A stretch of 57,647 bases of DNA from Vibrio maritimus (lineage in GTDB: Bacteria > Pseudomonadota > Gammaproteobacteria > Enterobacterales > Vibrionaceae): NCBI GenBank assembly GCA_000755425.1, contig BBMT01000021.1, positions 1 through 57,647 of the forward strand, written 5' to 3'. The first letter of the stretch is position 1. The number at the start of each line of letters is the position of its first letter. A model generated the notes under the pieces. The model saw only the letters and a list, made by a program, of their open reading frames with translations, searched no databases and was not told where the DNA came from. Both the position numbers and the translations under genes were made by a program. Positions 26,991 to 38,129 of the stretch are shown one piece after another.

Positions 26991-27125
26991 ATGAGGCACT
27001 CAAGAGACAATCACTCGTTAGAGAGTCATGCGCCACAGAGCAAAATGAAAAAGCAGGTCTCGGTTATCTTGCTGCTGTGTGTCTATATTGGCGTACTGGG
27101 CTATCTTTCTACATTAATAGGCTAA
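26991..27125 (+). CDS. Small single-pass membrane protein, 44 residues
   Basis: A short gene with a strong ribosome site (GAGGAGG five to six bases before the ATG). The N-terminal half is hydrophilic (MRHSRDNHSLESHAPQSKMK), followed by lysines and one hydrophobic helix (VSVILLLCVYIGVLGYLSTL). I do not recognise the family. It lies between the TIGR03899-like gene, from which it is divergent, and the zrg locus, with which it is convergent. Confidence 0.65.
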   Translation: MRHSRDNHSLESHAPQSKMKKQVSVILLLCVYIGVLGYLSTLIG

Positions 27126-27183
27126 TAGCCTAGCACGCGGTTTGGTATCTAACGGTTTCGTATATAACTACTACGTGGCTCAA

Positions 27184-27714
27184 TTACCACTCGGTTTCGT
27201 CATAACCATCATCGTAGTCTTCAATCTCATAACCATCGATTAAGTAGCCAGTCTGCGCCAGCTCTGAGTCGATGGTTTCTGTTTTTAGCGTACCTACAAC
27301 ATAAATCACATCCCATAGACGGTGTACAGGCGCGCCTTCTTTGAACTTCACGTAGATGATTTGGTTTGGTGGCGGTGGTGGAACGTGGATACAGGCACCG
27401 AAGTAAGGTACCAATAAAAATTCCGTTACTGCATTTTCATCCCCTTCGAGTGGGATCACGAAACCAGGGATTTTTACCTTACTGCCATTGAGTTCTTGGC
27501 GCACGGTACCGACTTTCGATTGCTCCATCACGCCCCCGGAGTGGTCGACTGAAGGCATCCCCATCGCATCAAACTGATTGCGCTCTTTCTCTGGAATGAG
27601 ATCAATCCAATCAAGTGTTAATACATCTGAGTCAGTTTCAGCCATCGCCAGTGGCGCAGCCAGTACGCTCAGGGATAGCAGTAAGCCACAAAGTAGCGTT
27701 TTCAAGGTTTTCAT
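27184..27714 (-). CDS. Periplasmic DUF3299 protein of the zrg zinc locus
   Basis: A 176-residue protein with a signal peptide (LLCGLLLSLSVLAAPLAMA) and a DUF3299 domain: LDWIDLIPEKERNQF, VKIPGFVIPLEGDENAVTEF, LLVPYFGACIHVPPPPPNQI. The end is strongly acidic (EDYDDGYDETEW). It is the last gene of the minus-strand operon zrgA, ATPase, permease, DUF3299, eleven bases after the permease. In V. cholerae the Zur-regulated zrgABCDE genes are reported as a zinc uptake system; membership of that system is inferred from order. Confidence 0.82.
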   Translation of the reverse strand: MKTLKTLLCGLLLSLSVLAAPLAMAETDSDVLTLDWIDLIPEKERNQFDAMGMPSVDHSGGVMEQSKVGTVRQELNGSKVKIPGFVIPLEGDENAVTEFLLVPYFGACIHVPPPPPNQIIYVKFKEGAPVHRLWDVIYVVGTLKTETIDSELAQTGYLIDGYEIEDYDDGYDETEW

Positions 27715-27724
27715 CGAAGTCCCA

Positions 27725-28984
27725 CTAAATACGGATGGTCATGCCATCACTTAATGATTGTCTGTACGCACGCAACGCAGGGAAGAAGCCAATAATAATG
27801 CCTGCTAACTGCACAAACCCAAGTAGCATCCATTCGTGTGAACTGATCCCAGATAAGGCAATATTAATCCCGTAATTTGAGGTAATGATTGGCGCTGCGA
27901 CCGCAAGCATCGCATACATACCACCCACACCGCAAATGATACCTATGGTGGTTAAAACCGTAGCTTCACTAATCAGCAAAACAAACACATGGCGCGGCCT
28001 TGCCCCCATTGCTCTGAGAATTGCCATTTCGCGGCGACGCTCCTGAAGGCTAGTCAGGAGACTCGATAACATGCCCATAAGACCGGCTACAACCACAAAC
28101 ACCGAGACAATCAACAGCGCTTGCTCCGCGACACTCATCATTCCCCACAGCTCATGCAAGGCAACACCCGGGAGAATTGCGCTGAGTGGCTCTTGCTTAT
28201 AAGTGTTGATCTGGCGCTGCAAGGCGAAGGTTTGGATTTTACTTTTCAGTCCAATCATCATCGCCGTGATTTGCTTGGGATGGAAATCCATTTCGAGCAG
28301 TTGCTCTTTCGTTGGATTGTTGCCGAGATTAGCTCCAGACTCCCAACCGACATGAATCGCTTCAATGGCTTCAAGTGACACGTGAACCGTTTTATCTACT
28401 GGCGTTCCAGTAGGTGCTAAGATACCGACCACTTTGAATGGCGTGTTTTCATGGCGGCTGAAACCTACATCGCTGATGCCATGAGCAATAATGATCTCAG
28501 TGCCGATGTCATAGCCAAGCTTCTTGGCAACCTCAGAGCCAATCACGGCTTCAAATAGGCTGTCGAACTCTTCTCCTTTGCTTAGAGAGAGGTGCTGCTT
28601 TTGACCATATTGATAGTGCTCAAAGTAGCTGTGATTGGTGCCCATTACTCGAAAGCCGCGATGAGAATCGCCGAGAGAGATAGGGATCGCCCATTTCACC
28701 GCGCGATGATTGCTAAATTCTTCAAAACTCTTCCAGTCGATGTTGTTGGTCGCATTACCAATACGAAATACCGAGTAGAGCAATAAGTTCACTTGTCCGG
28801 AGCGACCGCCCACAATTAAGTCTGTGCCAGAAATCGTGTTGGCAAAGCTGCTTTTTGCTTGAGTTCGAATACGCTCAACGCCCATTAGCAAAATGACTGA
28901 GATCGCCACTGTCAGAATGGTGAGCAATGCCGTGGTTTTACGATTCAGCAGGCTTTTCCACGCCAGCTTTAATGTGATGCTCAT
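27725..28984 (-). CDS. FtsX/MacB-type ABC transporter permease of the zrg locus
   Basis: A 419-residue permease with four membrane helices in the FtsX pattern: one at the N-terminus (ALLTILTVAISVILLMGVE), a large periplasmic domain, then three near the C-terminus (LIVSVFVVVAGLMGMLSSLL, ISEATVLTTIGIICGVGGMY, LGFVQLAGIIIGFFPALRAY). The conserved ERRREMAILRAMGARPRHVF couples to the ATPase. It overlaps the ATPase gene by four bases. This permease fold is unusual for a metal importer, where ZnuB-like proteins are common, and is closer to LolCE/MacB exporters and extractors. Confidence 0.88.
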   Translation of the reverse strand: MSITLKLAWKSLLNRKTTALLTILTVAISVILLMGVERIRTQAKSSFANTISGTDLIVGGRSGQVNLLLYSVFRIGNATNNIDWKSFEEFSNHRAVKWAIPISLGDSHRGFRVMGTNHSYFEHYQYGQKQHLSLSKGEEFDSLFEAVIGSEVAKKLGYDIGTEIIIAHGISDVGFSRHENTPFKVVGILAPTGTPVDKTVHVSLEAIEAIHVGWESGANLGNNPTKEQLLEMDFHPKQITAMMIGLKSKIQTFALQRQINTYKQEPLSAILPGVALHELWGMMSVAEQALLIVSVFVVVAGLMGMLSSLLTSLQERRREMAILRAMGARPRHVFVLLISEATVLTTIGIICGVGGMYAMLAVAAPIITSNYGINIALSGISSHEWMLLGFVQLAGIIIGFFPALRAYRQSLSDGMTIRI

Positions 28985-29670
28985 AGCGGCCTCACTTGAT
29001 TAATATCTTGTAGGTTTTCAGTACGCTTGAATAAAGGCTCGAGCGTTGGGTCGTGGCTAACAAAAATGAGTGTCGATTCCGCGCGATTCGCTTGCTCCAT
29101 GAGTAGCTCGATGAAGGCTTCACGATTGTCGTGATCTAAGGCTGAGGTCGGCTCGTCAGCAATCAGAAATTCGGGCTGGCCAATAAGAGCTCTTGCGGCC
29201 GCGACACGTTGCTGCTGACCAATACTGAGTTCAATCACGGGTTTTTGCAGCAAATTGGACGGCAGACGTAAATGATCAAGTAATCGCTTGGCCTCATCAG
29301 CTAGCGAGCCAGGTACCTTCTCTTTGCGTCTCTGTGAAAAGTGGCAAGGCAACGTGACATTATCGATGACCGACAAATATGGGATCAAATTAAACTGTTG
29401 AAAAACATAACCGATGTGGTCGGCGCGAAATCTATCGCGCTTTGACGCTGAAAGTGCAGTTAAGTTTTGATTGAGTGCCAAGATATCTCCGCTGGTGGCC
29501 GTATTTATACCAGTAAGTAAACCGAGCAATGTCGATTTACCACTGCCACTTGGGCCTTTGAGAAATAAATGCTCACCTTGTTCGATGATAAGAGAGGGAA
29601 TATCAAGAGTTGGAGCTTGGTCGGGCTGCCACTTAAACGTGACGTCTTTGAGTTCGATTACGCTAGCCAT
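28981..29670 (-). CDS. LolD-type ABC transporter ATPase of the zrg locus
   Basis: A 229-residue ATPase. Walker A is LKGPSGSGKSTLLGLLTG near residue 38, the Q-loop is VFQQFNLIPYLSVIDNV, the signature is the variant LSIGQQQRVAAARAL, and Walker B is FLIADEPTSALDHD. It is closest to the LolD/MacB ATPase class and is translationally coupled to the permease (ATGA overlap). It lies 55 bases after zrgA. Confidence 0.9.
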   Translation of the reverse strand: MASVIELKDVTFKWQPDQAPTLDIPSLIIEQGEHLFLKGPSGSGKSTLLGLLTGINTATSGDILALNQNLTALSASKRDRFRADHIGYVFQQFNLIPYLSVIDNVTLPCHFSQRRKEKVPGSLADEAKRLLDHLRLPSNLLQKPVIELSIGQQQRVAAARALIGQPEFLIADEPTSALDHDNREAFIELLMEQANRAESTLIFVSHDPTLEPLFKRTENLQDINQVRPL

Positions 29671-29725
29671 AGTGTCCTCTAAAAACTACCCTCAAGCCTC
29701 GGGCGAGACCTGAGGGTTGGACGGT

Positions 29726-30471
<746 letters not shown>

Positions 30472-30590
30472 GATTAATCCTTAAATTGCAAAGTAAAAGT
30501 AGTGAGCGCCAATGCAGGTCATGATGCTGTTGAAATAGCCGAATGCAGAGGTCTCTGGTGAGAACGATGCGATCCGCTCTCATTTAACTG

Positions 30591-30615
30591 TTGTTTGTTA
30601 TGTTATAACAAACAA
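30591..30615 (-). promoter_or_regulatory. Zur box upstream of zrgA
   Basis: A perfect palindrome with 11-bp arms TTGTTTGTTAT and ATAACAAACAA around GTT. Its core, TGTTATGTTATAACA, is very close to the gamma-proteobacterial Zur operator core TGTTATAnTATAACA. It lies 120 bases upstream of the zrgA start, and zur itself is in this window. Repression by zinc-loaded Zur is the natural reading. Confidence 0.75.
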
Positions 30616-30670
30616 ATATATTTTCCAGAGGAAACAACATTCAGCCTGAGCTTTCTGACCTGAAAACAAC

Positions 30671-30697
30671 AAAAAAGGAGCCGCAAGGGCTCCTTCT
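30671..30697 (-). terminator. Terminator of ytfJ
   Basis: AAGGAGCC, loop GCAAG, then GGCTCCTT. On the minus strand the stem is followed by six Ts. It lies just after the ytfJ stop. Confidence 0.85.
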
Positions 30698-30716
30698 CAG
30701 AATCTTTTACTGTCAA

Positions 30717-31268
30717 TTAGATGTTGTCAGTAACCAAGCTCAGCACTTGCTGAATGTCAGCATCGCTTAGTGCCCCTTCTTTAACATAGAGGATCTTACC
30801 TTGCTTGTCCTGAACGATAATTGCTGAGCTTTCTTCTGCAAGTTGCCAAGCATTCGCCACCAGGCCATGCTTATCTAGCACCATTGATGACCATGGAAAC
30901 TCTTTTTTGCTATCTTCGGCGGAAGACTTAACAAATGAACTGGTGCCCCACATAGCATCGTCTTGGTTGATGACGGTTGTGGTTTGATAACTTTCTTTCG
31001 GAAAATCTGCAGCGGTAATGGCAGCCATCAGTGGTGCGTTCATCTCTTTCGAGCTGCTGCGGCCAGCGATAGCTTGGATGACACGAACTTTACCTAGCAT
31101 GTCTTTAGTACTCCATGCTTGGTAGTTGATTGCGTCGTTGTTTAGGATAAGTTCACCGTGATCACTGACCGATACAGAGCGAGCATTTCCACCGACTTGT
31201 AGGTTGGTTGCCATAGCAAATGCTGGTACAAGCAGCATCGCGAGAGTTAGGAGAGGCTTTAGTTTCAT
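30717..31268 (-). CDS. ytfJ: YtfJ family protein
   Basis: A 183-residue exported protein with a signal peptide (LLTLAMLLVPAFAMATN) and the YtfJ core: NYQAWSTKDMLGKVRVIQAI, DDAMWGTSSFVKSSAEDSKK and ILYVKEGALSDADIQQVLSL. The fold is thioredoxin-like but without a CxxC pair; its function is not established. The ATG at 31268 matches homologue length (E. coli 184); a longer upstream frame gives no signal peptide. Confidence 0.9.
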   Translation of the reverse strand: MKLKPLLTLAMLLVPAFAMATNLQVGGNARSVSVSDHGELILNNDAINYQAWSTKDMLGKVRVIQAIAGRSSSKEMNAPLMAAITAADFPKESYQTTTVINQDDAMWGTSSFVKSSAEDSKKEFPWSSMVLDKHGLVANAWQLAEESSAIIVQDKQGKILYVKEGALSDADIQQVLSLVTDNI

Positions 31269-31432
31269 TGTAATAGTTTCCGTTACTTTGTATTGGGCGG
31301 CTACCTTAGGCGAACTCAAGGTTAGCCACAACGTAAATAATAGTGATTTGACCAAGAATTGTCTGTCTCTCAATAAAATCATCTCAAGCATAACAGTAAT
31401 TTATAGTTTGTTGCAAAGTTGTTAACTTTTGT

Positions 31433-31460
31433 TTGTGTCCTCAAGAATTTCGCGTATAAT
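31433..31460 (+). promoter_or_regulatory. Probable promoter of the ytfK-like gene
   Basis: TATAAT at 31455-31460 with TTGTGT 16 bp upstream, about 90 bases before the start codon. It lies in the 279-base divergent space between ytfJ and ytfK. Confidence 0.5.
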
Positions 31461-31547
31461 TTCAATCGAACGCAAACTATATTGCGAAATGACTCGCAGA
31501 AATGTGGTCACTATTAGATGTACTCAAACGGATATTGAGGTTAGGTT

Positions 31548-31748
31548 ATGCTGCGTAAGTTTACGGTTTATCGTCCGCGTCAAATTGCGAAGTTCGTAAA
31601 GACGTTGTTTAAAGGCCAGTTCTTTATTGCAGGAATTGGATTGTTTCGTTTTGATAACGGCAAGGTACTGCTTCCAGAAGTAGAGGACAGACAAAAACTG
31701 GTAGCGTTTAAAGAGATAAACGGTGAGATTGCCGCATTGGCAATCTAA
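31548..31748 (+). CDS. ytfK: DUF1107 / YtfK-like small protein
   Basis: A 66-residue protein that matches DUF1107 and E. coli YtfK in pattern: YRPRQIAKFVKTLFKGQFFI and GIGLFRFDNGKVLLPEVEDR. E. coli YtfK stimulates SpoT-dependent (p)ppGpp accumulation under phosphate or fatty-acid starvation. The neighbours ytfJ and msrA are also neighbours in E. coli, which supports the call. A terminator follows. Confidence 0.85.
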   Translation: MLRKFTVYRPRQIAKFVKTLFKGQFFIAGIGLFRFDNGKVLLPEVEDRQKLVAFKEINGEIAALAI

Positions 31749-31771
31749 AAAAAGCCAAACAAATTAATATG

Positions 31772-31800
31772 AAATGCCCTCGCGATTGCGAGGCATTTTT
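31772..31800 (+). terminator. Terminator after ytfK
   Basis: AATGCCCTCGC, loop GATT?, then GCGAGGCATTTTT, with one bulged C in the left arm. It can serve ytfK and lies against the convergent msrA stop. Confidence 0.85.
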
Positions 31801-31807
31801 GTATGTG

Positions 31808-32429
31808 TCAGTTTAACTCAGGCGGGAAGCAGACTCCGGTACCGCCAATGCCGCAGTAGCCATTCGGATTCTTAGCAAGGTATTGCTGGTGATAGACCTC
31901 TGCAAAATAGTATTCACCAAGTGGAGCAATTTCAGTGGTGATGCCAGTATCGCCGAGCGCTTGCTGATATTGTTGCTGGGTTTGCTTAGCAATGTCTGCC
32001 TGCTCGTCATTCGTGGTGTAAATCGCTGAGCGATATTGAGTACCGATATCGTTGCCTTGACGCATCCCCTGAGTCGGATCGTGCTTTTCCCAAAATGTGC
32101 GCAAGATGGTAGCTAAAGAGGTTTGCGTAGTATCAAACACGATGCGAACTACTTCGGTGTGGCCGGTTAAGCCGCTGCATACCTCTTCGTAAGTTGGATT
32201 AGGCGTAAAGCGCCAGAGTAGCTACAGACGTTGAAACTACGCCCGGCAACTGCCAAAACAAGCGCTCTGCCCCCCAAAAACAACCTAACCCTAAAACAAT
32301 GCTCTCTTGCTGTGCATTAAGCGGTGCGTAAAGGTCAGATTGATTGATAAAGTGCGGCTCCATATTTGCTATGGCGCTATCTCGACCAGGTAGTGCTTGG
32401 TCGGCTGAAATCATTTCTTGTCTACGCAT
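31808..32429 (-). CDS. msrA: Peptide methionine-S-sulfoxide reductase MsrA (two deletions in this sequence)
   Basis: MsrA reduces methionine-S-sulfoxide in proteins. The catalytic site LGLGCFWGAERLFWQLPGVV is near residue 52, and the resolving cysteines are in NPNGYCGIGGTGVCFPPELN at the C-terminus. Two bases are missing, near 32211 and near 32221; repair gives STSVGYSGGFTPNPTYEEVC and SGLTGHTEVVRIVFD. Repaired length is 207 residues (E. coli 212). It is divergent from tamA. Confidence 0.93.
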
Positions 32430-32593
32430 CGTCAGTTCCTTTTTTAGACTAGTATTTCAAATGCAAAGCGTCTGAAAACAAAATGAGTGTAGTCACTTAT
32501 CTGTTTCACCCTTGTCTGCAGACTTCTCTATCAATCAGAGTTATCATTCTACGTAACAACAAAAATAAACGCATCACAGCCTCACAATAAAGC

Positions 32594-34309
32594 ATGATAA
32601 AGAGACTTTTACCACCGCTATTCTTGACCTTATCGCCCGCACTCGTTTTTGCTGAGGGGAGCGTGTCTTTGGATGTTCAAGGATTAAGTGGTGCGCTTCA
32701 AGATAACGTTAACGCCTACGTTTCCGCGATCGCTGAGAATGAATACTCAACGTCCTTGCGATTCCAATCTCGCCTCACTAAAGAAATCAACGAAGCACTC
32801 AATGCTCTAGGGTACTACAACGCTGATATCGACTTTTCCGTGAATGAGCGTGGAGATGAATTGGTTGTCAAGGTTAACCCTGGGCCGCCAACTCGCATTA
32901 AGTTGGTGGATGTTCAGTTGACGGGTGAAGCTGAAAAGGATGAGGATTTCATGCGCCTTATTCGTATCTCGCCGCTCAAAGAGGGTGATACGCTCAATCA
33001 CAATCAATATGACAGTCTGAAATCGGGCATTCGTAATTTGGCGCTGCAAAAAGGCTACTTTGATGGCGCATATACTATGAGCCGTCTCGAAGTTATCCCA
33101 GAGCGGAATGAGGCGATTGTAAGACTCCATTACGACAGTGGTATCCGTTACCAGTTTGGTAAGTCAACGATTACGGGCAGCCAAATTGATATCCAGAAAG
33201 TACAGTCATTGCAGCCTTACAAAATTGGCGATGAGTACCAAGTTGCCAAGGTGGGTGAGCACAACCAAAACTTGTCTAATACTGAGTGGTTTTCATCGGT
33301 ATTTGTCGAGCCGGATTTGTCTGAGGTAGGCAAGGGGCGAGAATTGCCAATGAAAGTATCATTGGCACCTCAAGTGCGAAATCAGTTTGAAACCGGTCTT
33401 GGTTATTCCACAGACGTGGGAGCAAAGGTGAAATTTGGTTGGAAGAAGCCGTGGCTCAACGAGCAAGGTCACAGCTTTAAAACTAGCTTGGACTTATCCA
33501 TTCCTGAGCAGCAGGTAACGGCGAGTTATAAAATCCCTCTCGACGATGTGCTAAAAGACTACTATGTCATTCAATATGGTCTGAAAAACGTCAATCGAAG
33601 TGACAAAAAGACTTTGGAATCGAACCTGGCGTTTGAGCGCCACTGGGTGTTAGGCAGTGGCTGGCATCGTACAGCTTACTTACGATATTTGATTGAGAAT
33701 TATGAATTCAATGCGCAAGGGGAGCTAGGTCAGTTTGTGTTACCCGGGCTTTCCTATTCTCGCGTAGTCTCACGCGGTGGCGTCTTACCTATGAGTGGTA
33801 ACAAGCAAACCATTATGTTTGAAGTGGGTGACGAGCGAGCGCTGTCTGAAACTTCGGTGTTTAGGCTTCGCGGTACCTCGACTTGGATATCCAGTATTGG
33901 TGAGAATCATCGTGGTTTATTCAAAGTGGATATTGGTGCCAACATTGCCAGTGACCCTTCTAAACTCTCGCCATCGCTGCGTTTCTATGCTGGTGGTGAT
34001 AACAGTGTTCGTGGTTACGATTACGAAAGTATATCGCCTGTGGATGACGCGGGTAACAAAACCGGTGGCCAATACCTCGCCACGAGCACGCTTGAATATC
34101 AATATCGCCTCACGGGTAATTGGTGGGCGGCTACCTTTTTTGATGTCGGTGATGCGTTCGATGATAATCCTGAGTGGAAACGTGGCGCAGGTTTTGGCAT
34201 ACGTTGGGTCTCTCCTGTCGGCCCCGTTAAATTCGATTATGCGAAAGGATTGGATATTAAACCGCAAGCCGAATGGCGAATTCACTTTAGCTTAGGGCCC
34301 GAACTATGA
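32594..34309 (+). CDS. tamA: Translocation and assembly module subunit TamA
   Basis: A 571-residue outer-membrane Omp85-family protein that works with TamB in outer-membrane biogenesis. A signal peptide ends at VFAEG. Three POTRA-type repeats fill residues 22-260. The C-terminal barrel includes the conserved FYAGGDNSVRGYDYESISP, the VRGY/F motif region. It ends FSLGPEL. The stop overlaps the tamB start (ATGA). Confidence 0.96.
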   Translation: MIKRLLPPLFLTLSPALVFAEGSVSLDVQGLSGALQDNVNAYVSAIAENEYSTSLRFQSRLTKEINEALNALGYYNADIDFSVNERGDELVVKVNPGPPTRIKLVDVQLTGEAEKDEDFMRLIRISPLKEGDTLNHNQYDSLKSGIRNLALQKGYFDGAYTMSRLEVIPERNEAIVRLHYDSGIRYQFGKSTITGSQIDIQKVQSLQPYKIGDEYQVAKVGEHNQNLSNTEWFSSVFVEPDLSEVGKGRELPMKVSLAPQVRNQFETGLGYSTDVGAKVKFGWKKPWLNEQGHSFKTSLDLSIPEQQVTASYKIPLDDVLKDYYVIQYGLKNVNRSDKKTLESNLAFERHWVLGSGWHRTAYLRYLIENYEFNAQGELGQFVLPGLSYSRVVSRGGVLPMSGNKQTIMFEVGDERALSETSVFRLRGTSTWISSIGENHRGLFKVDIGANIASDPSKLSPSLRFYAGGDNSVRGYDYESISPVDDAGNKTGGQYLATSTLEYQYRLTGNWWAATFFDVGDAFDDNPEWKRGAGFGIRWVSPVGPVKFDYAKGLDIKPQAEWRIHFSLGPEL

Positions 34310-37300
34310 TGTTGAAAGTTTGGCGAGTCACCAAATGGTGTTCTATTGGCCTCATCACTCTGATTTTACTGATTCTCGCGACACTGGCGTTCGCTCTGTT
34401 TACCAATGCCGGTCTTAATAGCATTTTATGGGGGGTAAACAAAGCCTTACCACAATTTGAGGCGGGCGAGACACAAGGTGCGCTGTTTCCCAGATTCACG
34501 ATCAATGACGTGAGCTTTAAAGATGAAAGCTTGTTTATTGACTTAAATGCGCAATCATTGACGCTGGCTGTCGATCTTAATTGCTTGTCAGATCCAAGAG
34601 TCTGCGTAAATGAACTGGCGATTCAAGGGCTTGATTTTAGTATGCCGGAAGTGGCACCAAGTGAGCCTTCTCCAGAGCCTACAGAGCCATTAACCAAAAT
34701 AACATTGCCAATTCCAGTAGCGATTGGTCATGTCAATTTTGACGATATTCGTTTGGATATTCTTGGTACTAAGGTGAGCTGGGATAGTTTTTCTACTTCA
34801 TTGTCGATGACGGGCTCTAACTTAACGATCGGTGAGACACAGTTAACCTCTCCTTTGGTTGCGCTGCCACCGACTCCGGAAGCCGAGCAAGCCAGTAACG
34901 AAGCACCGGCGGCATCAAGCGAACCTGCGACGGCGATTGAACTGCCAGAGGTACTCATCCCCTTATTCGTCAACATTGCTGGGATAGAGATTCTAGATTT
35001 CAAACTCGAACAGTCTGAGCCTGTGATTGTCGATAGGCTCAAGCTCGTCGGTAAGGCGGGTAAGCACGATGTGGATGTGTCTACGCTAGAACTGGAAATG
35101 CCGTTGGTTGATGCAAGTCTGCAAGGCAAGGTGACCCTGAAAGATGGCTATCCACTTGACCTTGATTTAGCAGCACACCTCAAGCAAACCGATTTTGCCG
35201 GGCAGAAACTGAAGCTCAATGCCTCGGGTAGTGTCCAAACTCTTCAGCTTGATAGTGAGTTCTCTGGACTGATTTCAGGTCTATTAAAGGGGCAAGTTCA
35301 ACCGCTAGAGCCGACGATTCCATTTGATGCCACCATTACAAGCGCCAAAGCAAATTGGCCATTGAGTGGTGAGTCCGATTACCAAGTATCTATCGATACC
35401 TTAGGAGCGAAAGGCTCGTTAGAAGGTTATGAAGTTAATCTAGCGGCGTCAGCTTCAGGAAAAGAGATCCCTGACCTTGCTGTGGATTTGGATGGAACTG
35501 GCGATTTAGAGCATATTGACTTGAGTGAGCTTTCCATTGACACGCTAGGCGGTAATGTTGCGGGTCAAGTGATGGCGAACTGGTCTTCTCCGGTGAACTG
35601 GCAAGGTGATATTAACCTCACAAACATTCAGCCGGGGTTACAGTGGCCAGAAGCTGAGGGGGATATTAGCGGCAAGATAATGACATCTGGCTCTTTGACT
35701 GATGCGGGAGGCTGGCAAGTCTCAGTGCCGACATTAGATATCGTCGGCATACTCAGAAACTACCCAATAAATATCAAAGGTCAGCTTGATGCGTCTGATC
35801 AAGCCGGAAAAGGAGAGTTTAAGGTCGATACCCAGGGACTTTCGGTCGCCCATGGACCTAACCAGCTTAATGCACGTGGGAAGCTTGATCAAAACTGGGA
35901 TATGAGCGTCGATATCGACTTCCCTGAGCTCGCGAAATCTGTCCCGGATCTCTCGGGCATTCTACGCGGAAAGCTTAGCCTCAAGGGAGCAATGAAAGAG
36001 CCAGATATCGCCACTGATCTGAGTATTGAAAAGATTCAGTGGAAGGACGAAGCAAGTCTTGAGGCGTTAACTTTATCAGGTACGGCTAAACCTTTGCCAA
36101 TCGAGAGCGCGCAAGCGGATCTACGACTCAATGCGCGCGGTGTTAAGTATCAAGAACAAGAGGTCGATTCCGCTAGTCTGACACTCTCTGGCACTCAAGC
36201 CGCACATACGTTAGCACTGGATGTGGTTTCTAAGATAGCGTCTTTAAATCTCGAGGTCAGCGGTAAACTTACGGATAAGCCAAATCTAGTTTGGGATGGC
36301 GAGCTGGCAGAGGTGCACCTTGAGACAGAGCAAGGCCCTCTTGATTTGACTGAGCCAGTGGCAATCAAAGTCGATATTGATAAGCAAGTGGCTAATGTGG
36401 CGGCGCATTGTTGGAAACAGGCCGACTCGCGATTGTGTCTAGAAAAAGACATTGAGGCAGGACAGTCTGGAGAAGCGTTGGTCACGGTGAAGAACTTCGA
36501 CTTTGAGCAAATTAAGGCTTATATCCCTGAAAACATGTTGGTAGAGGCAGTGCCAATATTACTGCGTGGGCAAAATGGGCGCCTGAAACATCCCCTCAAG
36601 TGAAGTTGGATGTGGCACTACCAAAAGGCACCGTGACCCAAAATCTAGAGACGCCATTGGTGGTAGGATGGGAGTCGGTGAGTGTCAAAGCAAACCTAGC
36701 CGATGATAAGCTCGATGCGAGTTGGCTGATTGACGTGACCGACAATGGTGACCTCTCAGGTAAGGTGACCTTGCCAAACGTGCTTGCCGAACAAAAAACG
36801 ATTGATGGTGAGTTGAATCTTTCAACATTTAATCTCGATTTCTTGCAGCCGTTGGTGGGGGAGTTCAACCAGCTGAAGGCGAACTTAGCGGCGGACATTA
36901 AGATCAAGGGTGATGCGTTGCATCCTGAGCTTTATGGTCAGTTCTCTGTCGCTGATTTGTCGTTGCAAGGTGATATCTCACCGATTCAGGTTGAGTCTGG
37001 CAAGGTCGATATTGCCTTCAATGGCTACAATGCGTTGCTTGATGCAAACATTCAAACTAATGATGGTGAGCTTAAGCTGGAAGGTGATGGCAACTGGCAA
37101 GACTTGAAAGCGTGGCGAACTAAATTAAGAGTGTTTGCCGATGAGCTCAATGTTGACGTACCACCTATGGTGAAAGTGAAGGTGGTGCCAGATATGACGA
37201 TCGAGGCCAATCCGAGCTTGGCAAAAATCACCGGTTCTATCGGATTGCCTTGGGGACGAGTTTTAGTTGAGGAACTGCCGCAAAGTGCGGTCGCTGTCTC

Positions 37301-38071
37301 TAGCGACCAGGTGTTACTGAATCCTGATATGACCCCTGTAAATGAGGAAAAGGCGGTACCATTTAACGTTGAAACCGATGTGTCGATTTCCATTGGGAAC
37401 GACTTTACCATCTCGCATTCGGTCTTAAGGGTGGACTGCGCGGTAAGCTCCATGTGTCTCAAAAAGACCAAGGGCCATTCGTGCAAGGTGAAATCAATAT
37501 CGTTGATGGCTCGTACAGTTCATTTGGTCAGGATTTGCTGATTGAAGAAGGTAAAATCCTCATGACAGGCCCGGTCGATCAGCCTTATGTCAACATTACG
37601 GCGATCCGTAACCCCGACACGACGGCTGATGATGTTAAGGCGGGGGTAAAAGTATCTGGCCTTGCGACAGAGCCGAAAATTGATATTTTCTCGGATCCAA
37701 CTATGCCACAGGCAAACGCGCTTTCTTACTTGTTACGTGGACAAGATATCGATGGTGAAACCGGTGGTAACGCTCTAACCACGACGCTAATCGGCCTGAG
37801 CCTAGCGCGAAGCGGTAAGGTGGTTGGTGATATTGGCCAAGCATTTGGTGTACAAGATCTTCAACTCGATACTGCGGGTACGGGCAATGACTCACAAGTC
37901 ACCGTAAGTGGCTACGTATTACCGGGATTACAGGTTAAATACGGCGTAGGTATTTTCAACTCGCTAGGTGAATTTACGGTGCGCTACCGCATCATCGAGG
38001 ATTTCTATGTGGAAGCCGTTTCTGGTCTTTATAGCTCTGTCACCTTCCTATACCAATTTGAAGTGGACTGA
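34306..38071 (+). CDS. tamB: Translocation and assembly module subunit TamB (two deletions in this sequence)
   Basis: A very large envelope-spanning protein (about 1255 residues after repair; E. coli 1259) that bridges the periplasm with a hydrophobic groove thought to carry phospholipids. An N-terminal membrane anchor (SIGLITLILLILATLAFALF) is followed by long beta-rich repeats. The C-terminal TamB domain contains GPVDQPYVNITAIRNPD, SYLLRGQDIDGE and VKYGVGIFNSLGEFTVRYR. One base is missing near 36571-36577 before APETSPQVKLDV, and one G at 37415 (should give FTISAFGLKGGLRGKLHVSQ). As sequenced it falls into three frames. Confidence 0.94.
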
Positions 38072-38129
38072 TAAACAGTGATGCCGAAAAGGTTGTCGTT
38101 CGTACAACCTTTGGTAACAAGGAGTAACT

